Shown: piece after piece, positions 63,663 through 64,000 of the stretch
Numbering within the stretch: position 1 is the stretch's first letter
How the letters are laid out: every line of letters begins with the position of its first letter
Assembly: GCF_015461835.1 (NCBI RefSeq)
Contig: NZ_JACOPX010000001.1
Coordinates: forward strand, 434,001-498,000
From: Pseudomonas neuropathica
GTDB lineage: Bacteria; Pseudomonadota; Gammaproteobacteria; Pseudomonadales; Pseudomonadaceae
Length of the DNA: 64,000 nt
Direction of reading: 5' to 3'
Translations under genes and position numbers: made by a program
The notes under the pieces: model-generated
Told to the model about the DNA's origin: nothing
Databases searched by the model: none
The model's input: only the letters and a program-made list of their open reading frames with translations

Positions 63663-64000
63663 ATGAGTGAAGCGCTGGTGCTGTGCCGCTTTGTGCATTT
63701 CATCGTGGTGTTGATGCTGTTCGGGGCCTGGCTGTTCAGGCCGTTGCTGCTCAAGGATGAAGCGCCACAAGTGGATCGGCACCTGGCGCGACTGGCGCGT
63801 TGGCTGGCGACTGTGGCACTGCTCAGCGGGATTGCCTGGGCGCTGTTGATCACCGCGAGCATGGCCGGTTCGGCAGCGGCGGCGGTTGACCCGGACACGG
63901 TTGCGCTGGTGCTGGGCAATACGTTTTTTGGTCAGGTGTGGCGTTGGCATCTGCTGATCAATGCTGCACTGCTGGCGTTATTGTTCACGCCTTGGCGCTC
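63663..64000 (+). CDS. copD: Copper resistance protein CopD, N-terminal part
   Basis: The first 112 residues are visible: MSEALVLCRFVHFIVVLMLFGAWLF..., hydrophobic helices at about 7-23 and 46-66, and VWRWHLLINAALLALLF at the end. It runs off the right edge. CopD is an inner-membrane protein for copper uptake next to CopC. This ATG was not listed in the supplied frames because the ORF is open at the border. Confidence 0.88.
   Translation, partial: MSEALVLCRFVHFIVVLMLFGAWLFRPLLLKDEAPQVDRHLARLARWLATVALLSGIAWALLITASMAGSAAAAVDPDTVALVLGNTFFGQVWRWHLLINAALLALLFTPWR

Overview
The window is 64 kb of GC-rich chromosome from a Pseudomonas of the fluorescens group. This is inferred from gene content and order (cioAB, spuFGH plus a SpuE-type binding protein, PauR-type regulator, preTA/hydA pyrimidine catabolism, paoABC-like genes) and from the many REP/REPIN elements of the 'GTGGGAGCGAGCTTGCTCGCG' type. 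I saw no rRNA, tRNA, CRISPR array, prophage core or transposase. Most sequence is compact metabolic chromosome. One AT-rich stretch (about 25.4-27.7 kb) looks foreign.

Layout. 0-0.3 kb: tail of a CAP-domain secreted protein (a full paralog lies at 53.5 kb). 0.6-3.2 kb: cyanide-insensitive bd oxidase cioAB with a 51-aa DUF2474 gene. 3.3-13.4 kb: a molybdenum/formate block comprising an FdhF/YdeP-type molybdopterin oxidoreductase, moaA, a bestrophin-like channel, moeA-moaB, a LysR regulator and fdhD-moaC-moaD-moaE. 13.8-23.6 kb: chromate transporter, a glutamine-synthetase-like/FAD oxidase pair (polyamine catabolism paralogs), DeoR and LysR regulators, an NQO1-like reductase, an AbrB-type transporter and an HD hydrolase. 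23.7-27.5 kb: small secreted proteins, a structured RNA upstream of a small protein, then the AT-rich island. 27.7-38.8 kb: polyamine uptake and gamma-glutamylated putrescine catabolism (puuR, puuB, aldehyde dehydrogenase, puuA, puuD, spuFGH and a binding protein). 39-45.5 kb: small conserved proteins, lipoproteins and L-lactate permease. 45.9-49.7 kb: exported molybdenum aldehyde oxidoreductase paoABC. 49.9-54.3 kb: exported cupin, LysR, Tat-exported aldo/keto reductase, alpha/beta hydrolase, CAP protein. 54.5-63.2 kb: reductive pyrimidine catabolism (amidohydrolase, NCS1 permease, hydA, preT, preA, TetR). 63.3-64 kb: copC and the start of copD.

Two observations stand out. First, a 44-bp element, TGATAGA-N5-TCGATAR-N16-GATTRGACR with fixed spacing, occurs five times. 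Each copy lies upstream of, and points into, a different transcription unit of the molybdenum/formate block (the FdhF-like gene, moaA, moaB-moeA, the LysR gene, fdhD-moaCDE). Its last part sits where a -35 box would be. This defines a probable LysR regulon that couples molybdenum cofactor synthesis to a formate dehydrogenase-like enzyme. Second, upstream of a 93-aa protein at 25.1 kb lies a three-way-junction RNA whose apical loop is complementary over 11 of 11 bases to that gene's Shine-Dalgarno region. A competing hairpin could open the junction. The layout resembles the phage C4 antisense RNA.

Promoter and operator calls come from reading alone. Starts were chosen by ribosome binding site and family alignment from memory. 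No database search was possible.
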